Source of the DNA: Bacteroidales bacterium
GTDB taxonomy: Bacteria > Bacteroidota > Bacteroidia > Bacteroidales > UBA3824
DNA length: 64,000 nt
NCBI GenBank assembly: GCA_017417315.1
Contig: JAFPZK010000030.1
Span: 27,089-91,088, forward strand
Reading direction: 5' to 3'
Shown here: one piece after another, positions 33,939 through 42,979 of the stretch
Layout of the letters: each line of letters begins with the position of its first letter
Numbering within the stretch: the stretch's first letter is position 1
Position numbers and translations under genes: made by a program
The notes under the pieces: model-generated
What the model saw: only the letters and a program-made list of their open reading frames with translations
Databases searched by the model: none
Told to the model about the DNA's origin: nothing

Positions 33939-35066
33939 ATGAAATTTGTAGTATCAAGTACAGAATTGTTGAGCCGTTTGCAGTCTATCAGCAGGGTTAT
34001 CAGCAGCAAAAATACTTTGCCGATTTTGGACAACTTTTTGTTTGACCTCTCAGGCAACACGTTGACAATCATGGCTTCAGACCTTGAAAGCAGTATGCGT
34101 ACCCGCATCACTCTCGACAACGTTGACGGAGGCGGCAAAATCGCAATCGAAGCAAAACGTTTGACAGACATTCTTAAAGAATTTCCCGAACAGCCTTTGA
34201 TTTTTGAAATCAATCAGGAAACCTTTGCCGTTGACATTATTTCTGACAACGGTAAATTCTCAATCGTCGGTGCTAACGGTGACGAATATCCTGAAATGCT
34301 GAAACTTAACGAAGAGTCAACCGTTTCGGTAAATATTTCGGGTGCAATCCTTTTGAAAGGTATCAACAAGACATTTTTTGCAACCGGCGATGATGAATTG
34401 CGTCCGGTAATGTCATGTATTTTCATTCAGTTTAACGACAACGGAGCAACTTTTGTAGCCTCTGACACACATAAACTCGTAAAATACACCAACAACAGCG
34501 TTAACACCGGCAGTCAGGCATCGTTTATGCTTCCTAAAAAACCGGCTAACATGCTGAAATCTATCTTGGGCAAAGGCGAACAGGAAATAAAACTTCAATT
34601 CGACGACAAAAACGCATATTTCCAACTCTCGGAATATGAAATGATTTGCCGTTTGCAAGAAGGTCAATATCCTAATTACGAGGCTGTTATCCCGACTAAC
34701 AATCCTAACAGACTTACGATTTCGAGAGCAGATTTTGCAACGGTATTGAAACGTGTTTCAGTCTTTTCAAGTTCAAGCAATTTGATAAAACTTGACATCA
34801 AGGCGGATCAAGTAACCGTAACGGCTCAGGACATCGACTTCTCGATTTCGGCATACGAAAAAATCAACGCTCAATACGAAGGCGAGGAAATGTTAATCGG
34901 CTTTAAATCAGCATTCTTGGTTGACATCTTGAACGCAATGAACACCGAAAACGTTGTTCTTCAAATGTCAGACCCGTCAAGAGCGGGTGTCATTGTCCCG
35001 TTAGAAAAAGAATCGGAGCAAGAAGACGAACTTATGCTTTTGATGCCGATGATGATTAACGATTAA
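33939..35066 (+). CDS. dnaN: DNA polymerase III sliding clamp (beta subunit)
   Basis: The 375-residue beta clamp encircles DNA and tethers the replicative polymerase. The three structurally similar domains are visible: N-terminal MKFVVSSTELLSRLQSISRVISSKNTLPILDNFLF, middle (about 125-245) and C-terminal ending in LMLLMPMMI, equivalent to the family's hydrophobic M-P-M-R type terminus that forms the protein-binding cleft. It is not next to dnaA or gyrB, which is usual in Bacteroidota. Confidence 0.96.
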   Translation: MKFVVSSTELLSRLQSISRVISSKNTLPILDNFLFDLSGNTLTIMASDLESSMRTRITLDNVDGGGKIAIEAKRLTDILKEFPEQPLIFEINQETFAVDIISDNGKFSIVGANGDEYPEMLKLNEESTVSVNISGAILLKGINKTFFATGDDELRPVMSCIFIQFNDNGATFVASDTHKLVKYTNNSVNTGSQASFMLPKKPANMLKSILGKGEQEIKLQFDDKNAYFQLSEYEMICRLQEGQYPNYEAVIPTNNPNRLTISRADFATVLKRVSVFSSSSNLIKLDIKADQVTVTAQDIDFSISAYEKINAQYEGEEMLIGFKSAFLVDILNAMNTENVVLQMSDPSRAGVIVPLEKESEQEDELMLLMPMMIND

Positions 35067-35109
35067 TTATTTTTTGTTTCCATATATTTATATTTATTTT
35101 TTATCTGCG

Positions 35110-35144
35110 CAACCGGCGTTAAAAAAAACGTCCGGTTGTTTTTT
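35110..35144 (+). terminator. Intrinsic terminator of dnaN
   Basis: CAACCGG-CGTT pairs with AACG-(T bulge)-CCGGTTG around an A-rich loop and is followed by six T. Confidence 0.85.
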
Positions 35145-35170
35145 AAAAAATTAAAAAAAACAAAACTATT

Positions 35171-35527
35171 ATGAAGAAAGTTATTGCACTTGCGGTTGTA
35201 GTATTGTTGCTTGTGGGCAGTTTGGTTTTCTTTTTCCGCTATTATTGGCATTTTGCCGACGGCGTAAAAGCAGGAACGCTCGAACAAGTAATGCACAAAG
35301 GTTATGTTTTTAAAACCTACGAAGGCAGAATACAGTTAGACAGATTTGTCAGTGCCACCGACAAAGTATGGGAGTTTTCGGTTGAAGACCCGCGTTTAGC
35401 CGATTCGTTAACAAAATGCGCCGGCGCAAAAGTAACGCTTCATTATAAAGAATACAAAAATGCGTTAATGTGGCGCGGAATGCAAAAATATGTTGTTGAC
35501 AGCATAGTATCCGTCAGCCGCTATTAG
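35171..35527 (+). CDS. Small membrane-anchored OB-fold-like protein
   Basis: A 118-residue protein with one N-terminal transmembrane helix (about 4-26) and a ~90-residue extracytoplasmic domain (GYVFKTYEGRIQLDRF, WEFSVEDPRLADSL, KVTLHYKEYKNALMWRGMQKYVVDSI). The beta-rich pattern resembles the Bacteroidota family often mislabelled as 6-phosphogluconate dehydrogenase. Function is unknown. It is convergent with truA, overlapping it by four bases. Confidence 0.75.
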   Translation: MKKVIALAVVVLLLVGSLVFFFRYYWHFADGVKAGTLEQVMHKGYVFKTYEGRIQLDRFVSATDKVWEFSVEDPRLADSLTKCAGAKVTLHYKEYKNALMWRGMQKYVVDSIVSVSRY

Positions 35528-36252
35528 TATTCAATATCAACGAGATACAAACCGCAGGCGGGGACTGACTGACCCGCCTTAGAGCGGTTTTTTGCGGTTA
35601 TAACCCCCGCAAAATCCTTTATCGTCATTTTCAAAGTGCCTAATTCCGTCAGCGTGCCGACTAATGCCCTCACCATATTTCTCAAAAATCTGTCGGCTTT
35701 TACCGTGAAAATAATTTTATGACCATCTCTTACAAAAAACGCCTCTTTAAGGTCGCAAATTGTGGTTTTGTTGTCAGCACCGGCTTTGCAGAAAGACTCA
35801 AAATCGGTGGTCTGTTTCAAAATTTCGCAACCTGAGTTCATTAATTCGACATCTAATTTGTAAGGATAAAACCACGACGAACCGTTAAGAAAAACGTCTT
35901 TTTTTTGATGAATGTAATATTTATAAGTGCGGCTTTTAGCAGAAAATCTTGCATTAAAATCCTCTGAAACTTTTTCAATATCAAAAACGGCAATGTCTTT
36001 CGGCAAAAAACGGTTGAGTTTAAAAACAAATTTTTCCGTATCCGAAATCTCCGTAACGCAGTCAAAATGAGCGGTAAAGTAACTCGCATGAACGCCCGTG
36101 TCGGTACGTCCCGCGCCTAAGGTTTCGATGTTTTCTTTCAAAAGCATAGAAAGCGAATTGTTTAAAACCTCCTGAACCGTAACAGCATTAGGCTGCAACT
36201 GCCAACCGTGATAATTAGTCCCGTTATAAGATAAATTTATTCTGTATCGCAT
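35524..36252 (-). CDS. truA: tRNA pseudouridine(38-40) synthase
   Basis: A 242-residue TruA that isomerises uridines 38-40 in tRNA anticodon arms. The catalytic Asp51 lies in GAGRTDTGVHA. MRYRINLSYNGTNYHGWQ is the canonical N-terminus, so ATG at 36252 is chosen; the longer frame adds 44 residues read through the promoter region. A -7 box TACTTTTG (36269-36276, minus) lies 16 bases upstream of the start. Confidence 0.95.
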   Translation of the reverse strand: MRYRINLSYNGTNYHGWQLQPNAVTVQEVLNNSLSMLLKENIETLGAGRTDTGVHASYFTAHFDCVTEISDTEKFVFKLNRFLPKDIAVFDIEKVSEDFNARFSAKSRTYKYYIHQKKDVFLNGSSWFYPYKLDVELMNSGCEILKQTTDFESFCKAGADNKTTICDLKEAFFVRDGHKIIFTVKADRFLRNMVRALVGTLTELGTLKMTIKDFAGVITAKNRSKAGQSVPACGLYLVDIEY

Positions 36253-36264
36253 ATTGAAAATTTT

Positions 36265-36297
36265 GTTGCAAAAGTATTCAAAAAAATTGTAACTTTG
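36265..36297 (+). promoter_or_regulatory. Promoter of the PorT-like gene, overlapping the divergent truA promoter
   Basis: GTTG, 21 bases, then TAACTTTG on the plus strand. The minus-strand truA -7 box TACTTTTG (36269-36276) lies inside its spacer, so the two promoters overlap and probably compete for polymerase. Confidence 0.5.
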
Positions 36298-36320
36298 CAC
36301 TGCATTTTTCAAATAAAAAT

Positions 36321-37160
36321 ATGACAAATTTTTTAAAGTTACAAATACTGTTTTTTTTGTTGTTTTCCGGCAGTGTTTTCTCACAAAACCTCATCGGATT
36401 CAATGCGTATTATATGCAGACGAAAATTGCCGGCGATTCTGCTGGCATGAAAAAAATGATGTTTTCAGAACCGGGTTCAGGTTTCGGTATAGCATATAAA
36501 CATACGGAACTGAGAAATATAATAGGGTTTCAAGGCGAAATCAATTTTCAAAAAACGGGTTTTAGGGTACAAGTTCCCGACACCAACTTATATTATAAGC
36601 GGTATTCAAAACATATTAACATTCCGCTTTTTATGCACCTTGATTTCGGTCAGCACAGCGTAAAAGCCGTTTTTGCAATCGGCACATACGCGGATTTTCT
36701 TTTGGAAAATTCCAAACCCGAAACCAATATGGAAGTTTTTGATTCTACGGGCGTTGAAAGAATTGCCAACGGTAAATACAACACGTTTACTTACGGTCTC
36801 ACTTCTTTGGCGGGAATAGCATTCTGTACAAAAGCTGGTGTGTTTCAGTTTACGGCGCGGGCAAATATCGGAATGTCTAAGATGATAAAAATCAACGAAG
36901 TAGCCTTGTTAAGTTTTATAACTGACCGTTCAATCGGCTTCGGCGTTTCGTATTTTAAACCCTTCGGCAAAGAACCGTATTATACGAAAAAGGAAAAAAT
37001 CAAAAAAGAAGAACCTCTCGAAGACGAAAACGTCAACATCAGCAAAGATGAAGATGAAACAAAAGAGGAAACTCCTGAAACACCGGAAGAAGAAAAAGTT
37101 GACACAAACGCACCTACGGAAGAAGATTTGGATTGGGAACAACGTTTCGACAAAGAATAA
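36321..37160 (+). CDS. PorT-like outer-membrane beta-barrel protein with acidic tail
   Basis: A 279-residue exported protein with a signal peptide (1-21, ending SVFSQ). It has an eight-strand barrel-like pattern (GFNAYYMQTKI, GFGIAYKHTELRNIIGFQGEINFQKTGF, HINIPLFMHLDFGQHSVKAVFAIGTYADF, GYSYFKPFG-like end) typical of the PorT/outer-membrane beta-barrel family. Unusually, the barrel is followed by a ~60-residue highly charged extension (KKEKIKKEEPLEDE through DLDWEQRFDKE) that probably lies in the periplasm. The next gene begins six bases later. Confidence 0.75.
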   Translation: MTNFLKLQILFFLLFSGSVFSQNLIGFNAYYMQTKIAGDSAGMKKMMFSEPGSGFGIAYKHTELRNIIGFQGEINFQKTGFRVQVPDTNLYYKRYSKHINIPLFMHLDFGQHSVKAVFAIGTYADFLLENSKPETNMEVFDSTGVERIANGKYNTFTYGLTSLAGIAFCTKAGVFQFTARANIGMSKMIKINEVALLSFITDRSIGFGVSYFKPFGKEPYYTKKEKIKKEEPLEDENVNISKDEDETKEETPETPEEEKVDTNAPTEEDLDWEQRFDKE

Positions 37161-37165
37161 ATGTT

Positions 37166-37876
37166 ATGGAAAACGGAAAAATATATATGGTTCCGATGTC
37201 GTTAGGCTCGGACAATTTCAAGTATTATCTGCCTGAGGAGGTTTTGGAAAAAATCCGCTCGCTCAGATATTTCATAGCCGAAAACGCAAAAACGGCACGG
37301 CACTATTTTATCCTCTTGGGAATGAGAGAGTTTTTGCCGAAAATTACCGTTTTCGAAATGGATAAACACAACAAAGATTTCGATTATTCGGTGTATTTCG
37401 ACGTCCTGAAAAACGGCGAAGATTTAGGCGTAATTTCAGAGGCGGGTTGTCCGGGCGTTGCTGACCCGGGTGCAAGTGTGGCTCTTAGTGCACACAGAGC
37501 GGGGTTCAAAGTAATTCCGCTTGTTGGACCTTCGTCAATTTTGCTTTCCGTAATGGCAAGCGGACTCAACGGTCAAAGTTTTGCATTCAACGGATATTTG
37601 CCGGTAAAAAATCCTGAACGTCAAAAAACTATAAAAAAACTTGAAGACCGTTCAAGAGAATTAAATCAAACCCAGATTTTTATAGAAACGCCGTATAGGA
37701 ACAACGCATTTCTTGAAACGCTTTGTAACACGTTAAGTCCTAACACTTTACTTTCTGTTGCCGCAGACATAACCCTGCCGACGGAGTTCATAAAAACCAT
37801 GAGCGTAAACAATTGGAAAAAACAAAAAGTCGATTTGGACAAACGTCCTGCGATATTTTTGATATTAAAAAAATAG
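37166..37876 (+). CDS. SAM-dependent methyltransferase, RsmI-related (tetrapyrrole methylase fold)
   Basis: A 236-residue protein with the tetrapyrrole-methylase fold of RsmI, the 16S rRNA C1402 2'-O-methyltransferase. SEAGCPGVADPGA (91-103) and VGPSSILLSVMASGLNGQSFAFNGYLP correspond to its SAM-binding segments. The N-terminus MENGKIYMVPMSLG differs from RsmI (GTPIGN), so this is the second Bacteroidota paralogue and the target is uncertain. ATG at 37166 is preferred to an upstream start inside the previous gene. Confidence 0.85.
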   Translation: MENGKIYMVPMSLGSDNFKYYLPEEVLEKIRSLRYFIAENAKTARHYFILLGMREFLPKITVFEMDKHNKDFDYSVYFDVLKNGEDLGVISEAGCPGVADPGASVALSAHRAGFKVIPLVGPSSILLSVMASGLNGQSFAFNGYLPVKNPERQKTIKKLEDRSRELNQTQIFIETPYRNNAFLETLCNTLSPNTLLSVAADITLPTEFIKTMSVNNWKKQKVDLDKRPAIFLILKK

Positions 37877-37907
37877 TGATTTTTATACGGATATTAACTT
37901 TTTTTCT

Positions 37908-37915
37908 TATCTTTG
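37908..37915 (+). promoter_or_regulatory. Promoter -7 box of the DUF4293 gene
   Basis: TATCTTTG matches TAnnTTTG and contains a TTG that could otherwise be read as a start. The ATG at 37943 lies 27 bases further. Confidence 0.5.
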
Positions 37916-37942
37916 GGCAATAATTTTTTTAAAAAAAAGGAA

Positions 37943-38392
37943 ATGATACAGAGAATACAAACAATTTTTTGGTTTATAATTGCAGTGTTGTTTATCGTGA
38001 TGATTCCTAACGATTGGATGACACTTTTTTCAACCGACGGAGATTTTATGTTTTCCGCTTTCGGAGTTTTTAAAGGTGAAAATCAAATAATTACGGGTGT
38101 GCCGCTAATTTCGTATGTAATTTTATTAGCAGCGTTAAATATTGCTATAATTTTTCTTTACAAAAAGAGAATTTTACAAGCAAGATTAACAATTATTTCA
38201 ATCATTTTGACATTATGTTTTTACCTTTTAGTGTTGATGTACAGATATATGTCTTTTGAAGGCGAAATCACTGCAACTAATTGGAATTTTCCGCTCATTC
38301 TGCCGGTTATAAACGTGATTTTGAGCGTTTTAGCATGGAGAGCCGTTTTGAAAGACGAGGCAAAAGTACGTTCGTTAGACCGTTTAAGATAA
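37943..38392 (+). CDS. DUF4293 four-helix membrane protein
   Basis: A 149-residue integral membrane protein of the Bacteroidota-specific DUF4293 family. It starts MIQRIQTIFWFIIAVLFIVM (helix 1). Further helices lie at about 60-82 (SYVILLAALNIAIIFLY), 90-112 and 128-148. It ends with a short basic tail that continues toward the RlmD gene, six bases downstream. Function is unknown. Confidence 0.85.
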   Translation: MIQRIQTIFWFIIAVLFIVMIPNDWMTLFSTDGDFMFSAFGVFKGENQIITGVPLISYVILLAALNIAIIFLYKKRILQARLTIISIILTLCFYLLVLMYRYMSFEGEITATNWNFPLILPVINVILSVLAWRAVLKDEAKVRSLDRLR

Positions 38393-38397
38393 AAAAA

Positions 38398-39804
38398 ATG
38401 CGTAAAAAAAGAACAGGAGAAATTTTTGAGGACGTTCTCGTAACGGACATTGCAGCAGAAGGCAAAGCAATTGCTAAAATCGACAACATTGTCTTTTTCA
38501 TAAAAGGTGCTGTTCCGGGCGATGTCGTTGATATAAAGACCGTTAAACGCAAAAAAAACTTTCGTGAAGCGGTTGTTGAAAATTTTAAAAAGTTTTCTTC
38601 TGAAAGGGAAACTCCGATGTGCGAACATTTCGGTGTGTGCGGCGGTTGTGTTTGGCAAATGTTACCATACCGCTTACAACTAAAATATAAACAGCAGCAG
38701 GTAGAAGATGCCTTAACACATATCGCAAAAGTAGAAATTCCTGAATTACAGACAATTATACCGTCTGACAATCAGTATTTTTACCGTAACAAATTGGAGT
38801 TTACGTTTGCCTCTCAGCGTTGGCTTTCGGCAGAGGAAATGAACGTTCCCGACTCTGAAAAACAACTTCAAGGCTTAGGTTTTCATATTCCGGGACGTTT
38901 TGACAAGGTTTTGGACATCAAAAAATGTTGTCTTCAAGCCGAACCCTCAAACGCTATACGTTTGGAAGTAAAAAGGTTTTGTTTAGAACAAGGTTTTGAG
39001 TTTTTCGACTTGAAAGAGCAGACTGGATTTTTGCGTAATATTCTTATCAGAAGTTCTGTTAATCAAGAACTTATGGTAATCGTTGTGTTTGCTTACGAGG
39101 ACAAACAAAAGCGCGAATTACTGTTAAATCACTTAATGGAAACGTTTCCGCAAATTACCTCGCTGATGTATTTTATCAATTCTAAACGCAACAGCGATTG
39201 TTCTGATTTGGAAGCAAAATTTTATCACGGCAAAGACCATATCATCGAAGAAATGGGCGGCTTGAAATTTAAAGTTCAGGCTAAAAGTTTTTATCAGACA
39301 AACTCGTTGCAGGCGTTTAAATTGTATTCGGTCGCAAAAAATTTTGCCTCGTTAACGGGGCAAGAAACTGTCTACGACCTTTATACCGGCACGGGAACGA
39401 TAGCAAATTTTGTTGCTGACAAAGCCGCAAAAGTCATCGGCGTTGAATACATTGAAGAGGCAATCGAGGACGCAAAAATCAACAGCGGACTTAACAACAT
39501 ACAAAATACGAAATTCTTTGCCGGCGATATGAAAGATGTTTTGACGGCAGAGTTTATCGAAAAAAACGGTAAACCTGATGTCATTATTCTTGACCCGCCG
39601 CGAGCCGGAGTTCACCCTGACGTTATAAAAACGATTCTGAACGCCGCTCCAGAAAGAATAGTATACGTTAGTTGTAATCCCGCAACTCAGGCGCGGGACG
39701 TTCAACTTTTGGACGAAAAATACGCAGTGAAAAAAATTCAGCCGGTGGATATGTTTCCGCAAACACATCATGTTGAAAACGTAATTTTGTTAGGAAAAAA
39801 ATAA
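38398..39804 (+). CDS. rlmD: 23S rRNA (uracil-5-)-methyltransferase, RlmD/RumA family
   Basis: A 468-residue SAM-dependent RNA uracil-C5 methyltransferase. It has an N-terminal TRAM domain (1-60), a 4Fe-4S motif Cys75-x5-Cys81-x2-Cys84 with a later KKCC segment, a SAM motif VYDLYTGTGTIANF, DPPRAGVHPDV, and the catalytic Cys426 in YVSCNPATQARD. ATG at 38398 is chosen because the protein begins with TRAM; the longer frame reads through the preceding gene. The exact site (U1939, U747 or tRNA U54) cannot be told. Confidence 0.92.
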   Translation: MRKKRTGEIFEDVLVTDIAAEGKAIAKIDNIVFFIKGAVPGDVVDIKTVKRKKNFREAVVENFKKFSSERETPMCEHFGVCGGCVWQMLPYRLQLKYKQQQVEDALTHIAKVEIPELQTIIPSDNQYFYRNKLEFTFASQRWLSAEEMNVPDSEKQLQGLGFHIPGRFDKVLDIKKCCLQAEPSNAIRLEVKRFCLEQGFEFFDLKEQTGFLRNILIRSSVNQELMVIVVFAYEDKQKRELLLNHLMETFPQITSLMYFINSKRNSDCSDLEAKFYHGKDHIIEEMGGLKFKVQAKSFYQTNSLQAFKLYSVAKNFASLTGQETVYDLYTGTGTIANFVADKAAKVIGVEYIEEAIEDAKINSGLNNIQNTKFFAGDMKDVLTAEFIEKNGKPDVIILDPPRAGVHPDVIKTILNAAPERIVYVSCNPATQARDVQLLDEKYAVKKIQPVDMFPQTHHVENVILLGKK

Positions 39805-39846
39805 AGATTGGTTTGATATTTGAATTACAAAATTCAAAAGGAAACA

Positions 39847-41736
39847 ATGAAGAATAAAACTGTCAAATCGGGCATAGTTAAGGTTGCCGTAATCGGGGTC
39901 TCGGTTATGGTGTTGTGTCTTGTGTTTTACTACATTATGCTGGTAAAACAACAGCGCAAAATAGAGCAACTTGCCCGTAACGACCGTAGTGTCTTGGTTG
40001 ACAGAATCTTAACAATCTATTCCAAACAATATTCCAACATAGTCCGCGACAATTCGGCATGGGACGAATTCATAGAAAGTTATCTGGGCAGAGAAGATAA
40101 CCCTGACGAAGAATGGCTTTTGAACAATATCGGTTATATGCTTGAAAATTACACCGCTACGGACGTTTGCGTTTTTGACACCTTAGGCAACAAAGTTTAC
40201 GAAAGGAAAAAGCCTGACGGTGAAAATATTGAATTTTATGACTTCGGCGACACTCTCGTTCAAGACCTTTTTCACGGCAAACCATTCTTGGATTTTCACC
40301 TCAGAAAAAACGGCGAAATATTTGAGTATCACGGTGCAAGAGTTGTTCATGCAGACGATATGGTAGCAAGAGTACAAAAGCCGCAAGGTTATCTGTTTAT
40401 GATAAAGCGAATTTCAGAAGCCGTGATTGAAGATTACCGCGAGGCAATCGGCGAAACTGAAATAGAAATTGTCCACACTCAACAAGAAGTAGATTTAGCA
40501 AAAAAAGCAGTTCTTCCTAATTATCTGATTGTCAAAGACTATAAAGATTATAACGGGGAAACGGTTTCAAGAATTTATTTCGTTTTTGAAAATTCGGTTG
40601 TAGGACTTTTCAAAAATTTCGTTCCGATTTTTTTGCTCGTGGCTATTATGTGCGTTTTGATTGTAATCGCAATTGTAAGATATGCTCACGTCAAGATTAC
40701 AAAGCCGTTACATAATATTGCAGAGGCTTTCAAGGCGGAAAAAACAGACAAGGTTGTCCCCTTAAAAAAAGAAGAAAACGAGTTTGGTGTAGTTGCCGGA
40801 ATGATGGAAGAATTTTTTAATCAAAAAGACAATCTCGCAAAACTCAACGCCGATTTAAGGCAAAGCAAAGAAGAAATTTTGGTTCAGCACGAAAACGTTA
40901 CCTCGCTAAACGAAGAACTTTCGCAAATCAACGAAGACTTAGCAGAACAAAAAGAATATCTTGAAAAAGCAAACGAGCAATTAACTTCGGGAATTAAATA
41001 TGCAAGTCGTTTGCAAAGTGCTATGCTTCAAGCGGTTGAACCGACAAAAGAGTTGTTTAAAAACTTTTTTGTCATCTACCAACCGAAAGATATTGTGGGC
41101 GGCGACTTTTATTTTACGCAGCAGGACGGCGACACGGTGATTACGGTTCTCGGCGATTGCACGGGACACGGTGTTCCGGGCGCAGTACTCGCAAGTATGG
41201 GAATTTCGTTTCTCACACAACTCTTCTTAGAAAAACAAGGCAACGAAATAATGCCTGATGAAATTTTAATGCGGTTGAAAGACAAAGTAACCTCGGCACT
41301 CGGTCTTGACAAAGATGGTTCGCAACGCAGCGACGGTATGGACGTTGCGATGCTGATTTACAACAGAAAAACACGAAACGGCTATTTTGCCGGGGCTCAA
41401 CGTCCTATGTTTTTGGTTCGCGACAATCAGATTTTTATAATAAAAGGCGATTCTATTCCAATAGGACATTTTGACAAAACAGGCAAATTTACCGCCGTCA
41501 ACATCAAACTGCAAAAAGAAGACAAAATTTACTTATTTTCAGACGGTTGCACAGACCAAATAGGCGGCGACAAAAAAACCAGACTGATGACACAAAAATT
41601 CAAGACGAAAATTTTGGAATTTTCATCTCTTGAATTTTCGCAGCAGAAAAAAGCAGTTGAAAAAATGCTGTCGGATTGGAAAGGCGATCTTCAACAAACA
41701 GATGATATTTCGTTATTAGCCTTTGAAATAGAATAA
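39847..41736 (+). CDS. CHASE4-HAMP-SpoIIE serine phosphatase
   Basis: A 629-residue membrane receptor phosphatase. Its order is: transmembrane helix 1 (about 11-34), extracytoplasmic CHASE4 sensor (about 40-255, including DNSAWDEFIESYLG), helix 2 (about 259-280), HAMP (to ~335), coiled coil (335-385), and SpoIIE/PP2C phosphatase (to the end). The metal-binding residues GGDFYF (near 418) and GDCTGHGVPGAVLA (near 436) are intact. It probably dephosphorylates a STAS-type anti-sigma antagonist, but no partner is seen. The start is placed at ATG 39847 because the upstream TTG lies in a near-consensus -7 box (GATATTTG). Confidence 0.88.
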   Translation: MKNKTVKSGIVKVAVIGVSVMVLCLVFYYIMLVKQQRKIEQLARNDRSVLVDRILTIYSKQYSNIVRDNSAWDEFIESYLGREDNPDEEWLLNNIGYMLENYTATDVCVFDTLGNKVYERKKPDGENIEFYDFGDTLVQDLFHGKPFLDFHLRKNGEIFEYHGARVVHADDMVARVQKPQGYLFMIKRISEAVIEDYREAIGETEIEIVHTQQEVDLAKKAVLPNYLIVKDYKDYNGETVSRIYFVFENSVVGLFKNFVPIFLLVAIMCVLIVIAIVRYAHVKITKPLHNIAEAFKAEKTDKVVPLKKEENEFGVVAGMMEEFFNQKDNLAKLNADLRQSKEEILVQHENVTSLNEELSQINEDLAEQKEYLEKANEQLTSGIKYASRLQSAMLQAVEPTKELFKNFFVIYQPKDIVGGDFYFTQQDGDTVITVLGDCTGHGVPGAVLASMGISFLTQLFLEKQGNEIMPDEILMRLKDKVTSALGLDKDGSQRSDGMDVAMLIYNRKTRNGYFAGAQRPMFLVRDNQIFIIKGDSIPIGHFDKTGKFTAVNIKLQKEDKIYLFSDGCTDQIGGDKKTRLMTQKFKTKILEFSSLEFSQQKKAVEKMLSDWKGDLQQTDDISLLAFEIE

Positions 41737-41742
41737 AAACAG

Positions 41743-42489
41743 ATGAATATTTTAGTAATTGGTTTAGGCAACGTTGCTTATAGCCTTGTCCCTGCGCTAA
41801 AAAATGCGGGTCATAACGTAGAAAACGTTTCCTCGCGCGAAAAAATTTTAGTGTCTCAAAACACTGACATTACGATTATCTGCACCGCCGACAAAGGCAT
41901 AGAACCCGTAGCAGAAAAGTTGAAAACCGATAGCACCGTTCTTCACACCTCCGGCAGCACGGACATAGAAATTCTGAAAAAAAATTTCGAGAACTGCGGC
42001 GTAATATACCCGATACAAACTTTTTCAAAAGGCAAAAGTGTTGATTTTAAAAGTGTTCCGCTCCTAATCGAAGCCTCAAACGAGAGTGCGTTTATAAAAA
42101 CGGAAAAACTCGCAAAAACAATTTCGGAAGATGTTAGAAAAATGACTTCCGAACAGAGAAAATTTTTGCACCTTGCAGCCGTTTTTGCGTGTAATTTCAC
42201 AAATCATTTTATAGCGGTTTCAAAAGTTTTGACGGAGACTAACGGCGTGGATTTCAATTTGTTAAAGCCGCTCATCAAAGAAACTTTTTCTAAGGCTGAA
42301 AGCCTTGACCCGATACTTTGTCAGACAGGTCCGGCTCAAAGAAACGACTCCGAAATATTAAATTTACATTTAGAAATGCTAAAAAATGAGCCTTTGTTAA
42401 AAAAAATTTATAGTTTTGTAAGCGAAAACATTATGGATTTCAAAACAAAATATACAGATGGAATACCGCGAAAAACTACAAAAAATTAA
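41743..42489 (+). CDS. DUF2520 Rossmann-fold protein
   Basis: A 248-residue NAD(P)-binding protein of the DUF2520/Rossmann-like pair. The N-terminal domain has GLGNVA at 7-12 and a TSGSTDIEIL segment. The C-terminal helical domain carries HLAAVFACNFTNHFIAVSKVL, as in pyrroline-5-carboxylate reductase-like dehydrogenases. The substrate is unknown. It overlaps the next gene by 32 bases; DUF2520, a KdsC-like HAD and a UbiA prenyltransferase in a row is a conserved Bacteroidota arrangement. Confidence 0.85.
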   Translation: MNILVIGLGNVAYSLVPALKNAGHNVENVSSREKILVSQNTDITIICTADKGIEPVAEKLKTDSTVLHTSGSTDIEILKKNFENCGVIYPIQTFSKGKSVDFKSVPLLIEASNESAFIKTEKLAKTISEDVRKMTSEQRKFLHLAAVFACNFTNHFIAVSKVLTETNGVDFNLLKPLIKETFSKAESLDPILCQTGPAQRNDSEILNLHLEMLKNEPLLKKIYSFVSENIMDFKTKYTDGIPRKTTKN

Positions 42490-42970
42490 AGCATTCGCCT
42501 TTGACGTTGACGGCGTTTATTCGTCGTTTATGATAACCCTGCCGGGCGGAGAAATGTTAAGAACGATGGACTCCAAAGACGGTCTTATCACACGGCTTGC
42601 CATAAATGCCGGGTTCAAAATAGCAATCATAACTCTCGGCGACTCCGAAAGCGTAAGAGCGAGATTCAACCGCCTTGGAATCAAGGACGATTACTACGAC
42701 TCAACGGTCATAACAACAACTTCAAAAGCCGAAGTTTTGGAAATGTTTGCCAAGAAACACGGGCTTCAACTCGACGAAATTATGTACGGCGGCGACGACT
42801 TGCCGGACATAGAATGTCTGAAAAAAGCGGGCTTAGGAGTATGTCCGGCTGACGCTGTTGAAGAAGTGAGGGCTGTTGCCGATTACGTGTCTACAAGAAA
42901 AGGCGGAAAATCCTTTGTCCGCGAGGTTGTGGAAATGGTTTTAAAAAGTCAGAACGTAAAATATTTTTAA
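42458..42970 (+). CDS. KdsC-like HAD phosphatase
   Basis: A 170-residue HAD-superfamily phosphatase of the capless C0 KdsC type (3-deoxy-D-manno-octulosonate 8-phosphate phosphatase-like). The nucleophile and acid are Asp16 and Asp18 in FAFDVDGVYSS. The Lys of motif III is in TTSKAEV and the metal-binding acids in YGGDDLPD. Whether the substrate is KDO8P or another sugar phosphate is not determined. It overlaps the DUF2520 gene by 32 bases and precedes the prenyltransferase by nine. Confidence 0.88.
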   Translation: MEYREKLQKIKAFAFDVDGVYSSFMITLPGGEMLRTMDSKDGLITRLAINAGFKIAIITLGDSESVRARFNRLGIKDDYYDSTVITTTSKAEVLEMFAKKHGLQLDEIMYGGDDLPDIECLKKAGLGVCPADAVEEVRAVADYVSTRKGGKSFVREVVEMVLKSQNVKYF

Positions 42971-42979
42971 ATAAAAATT

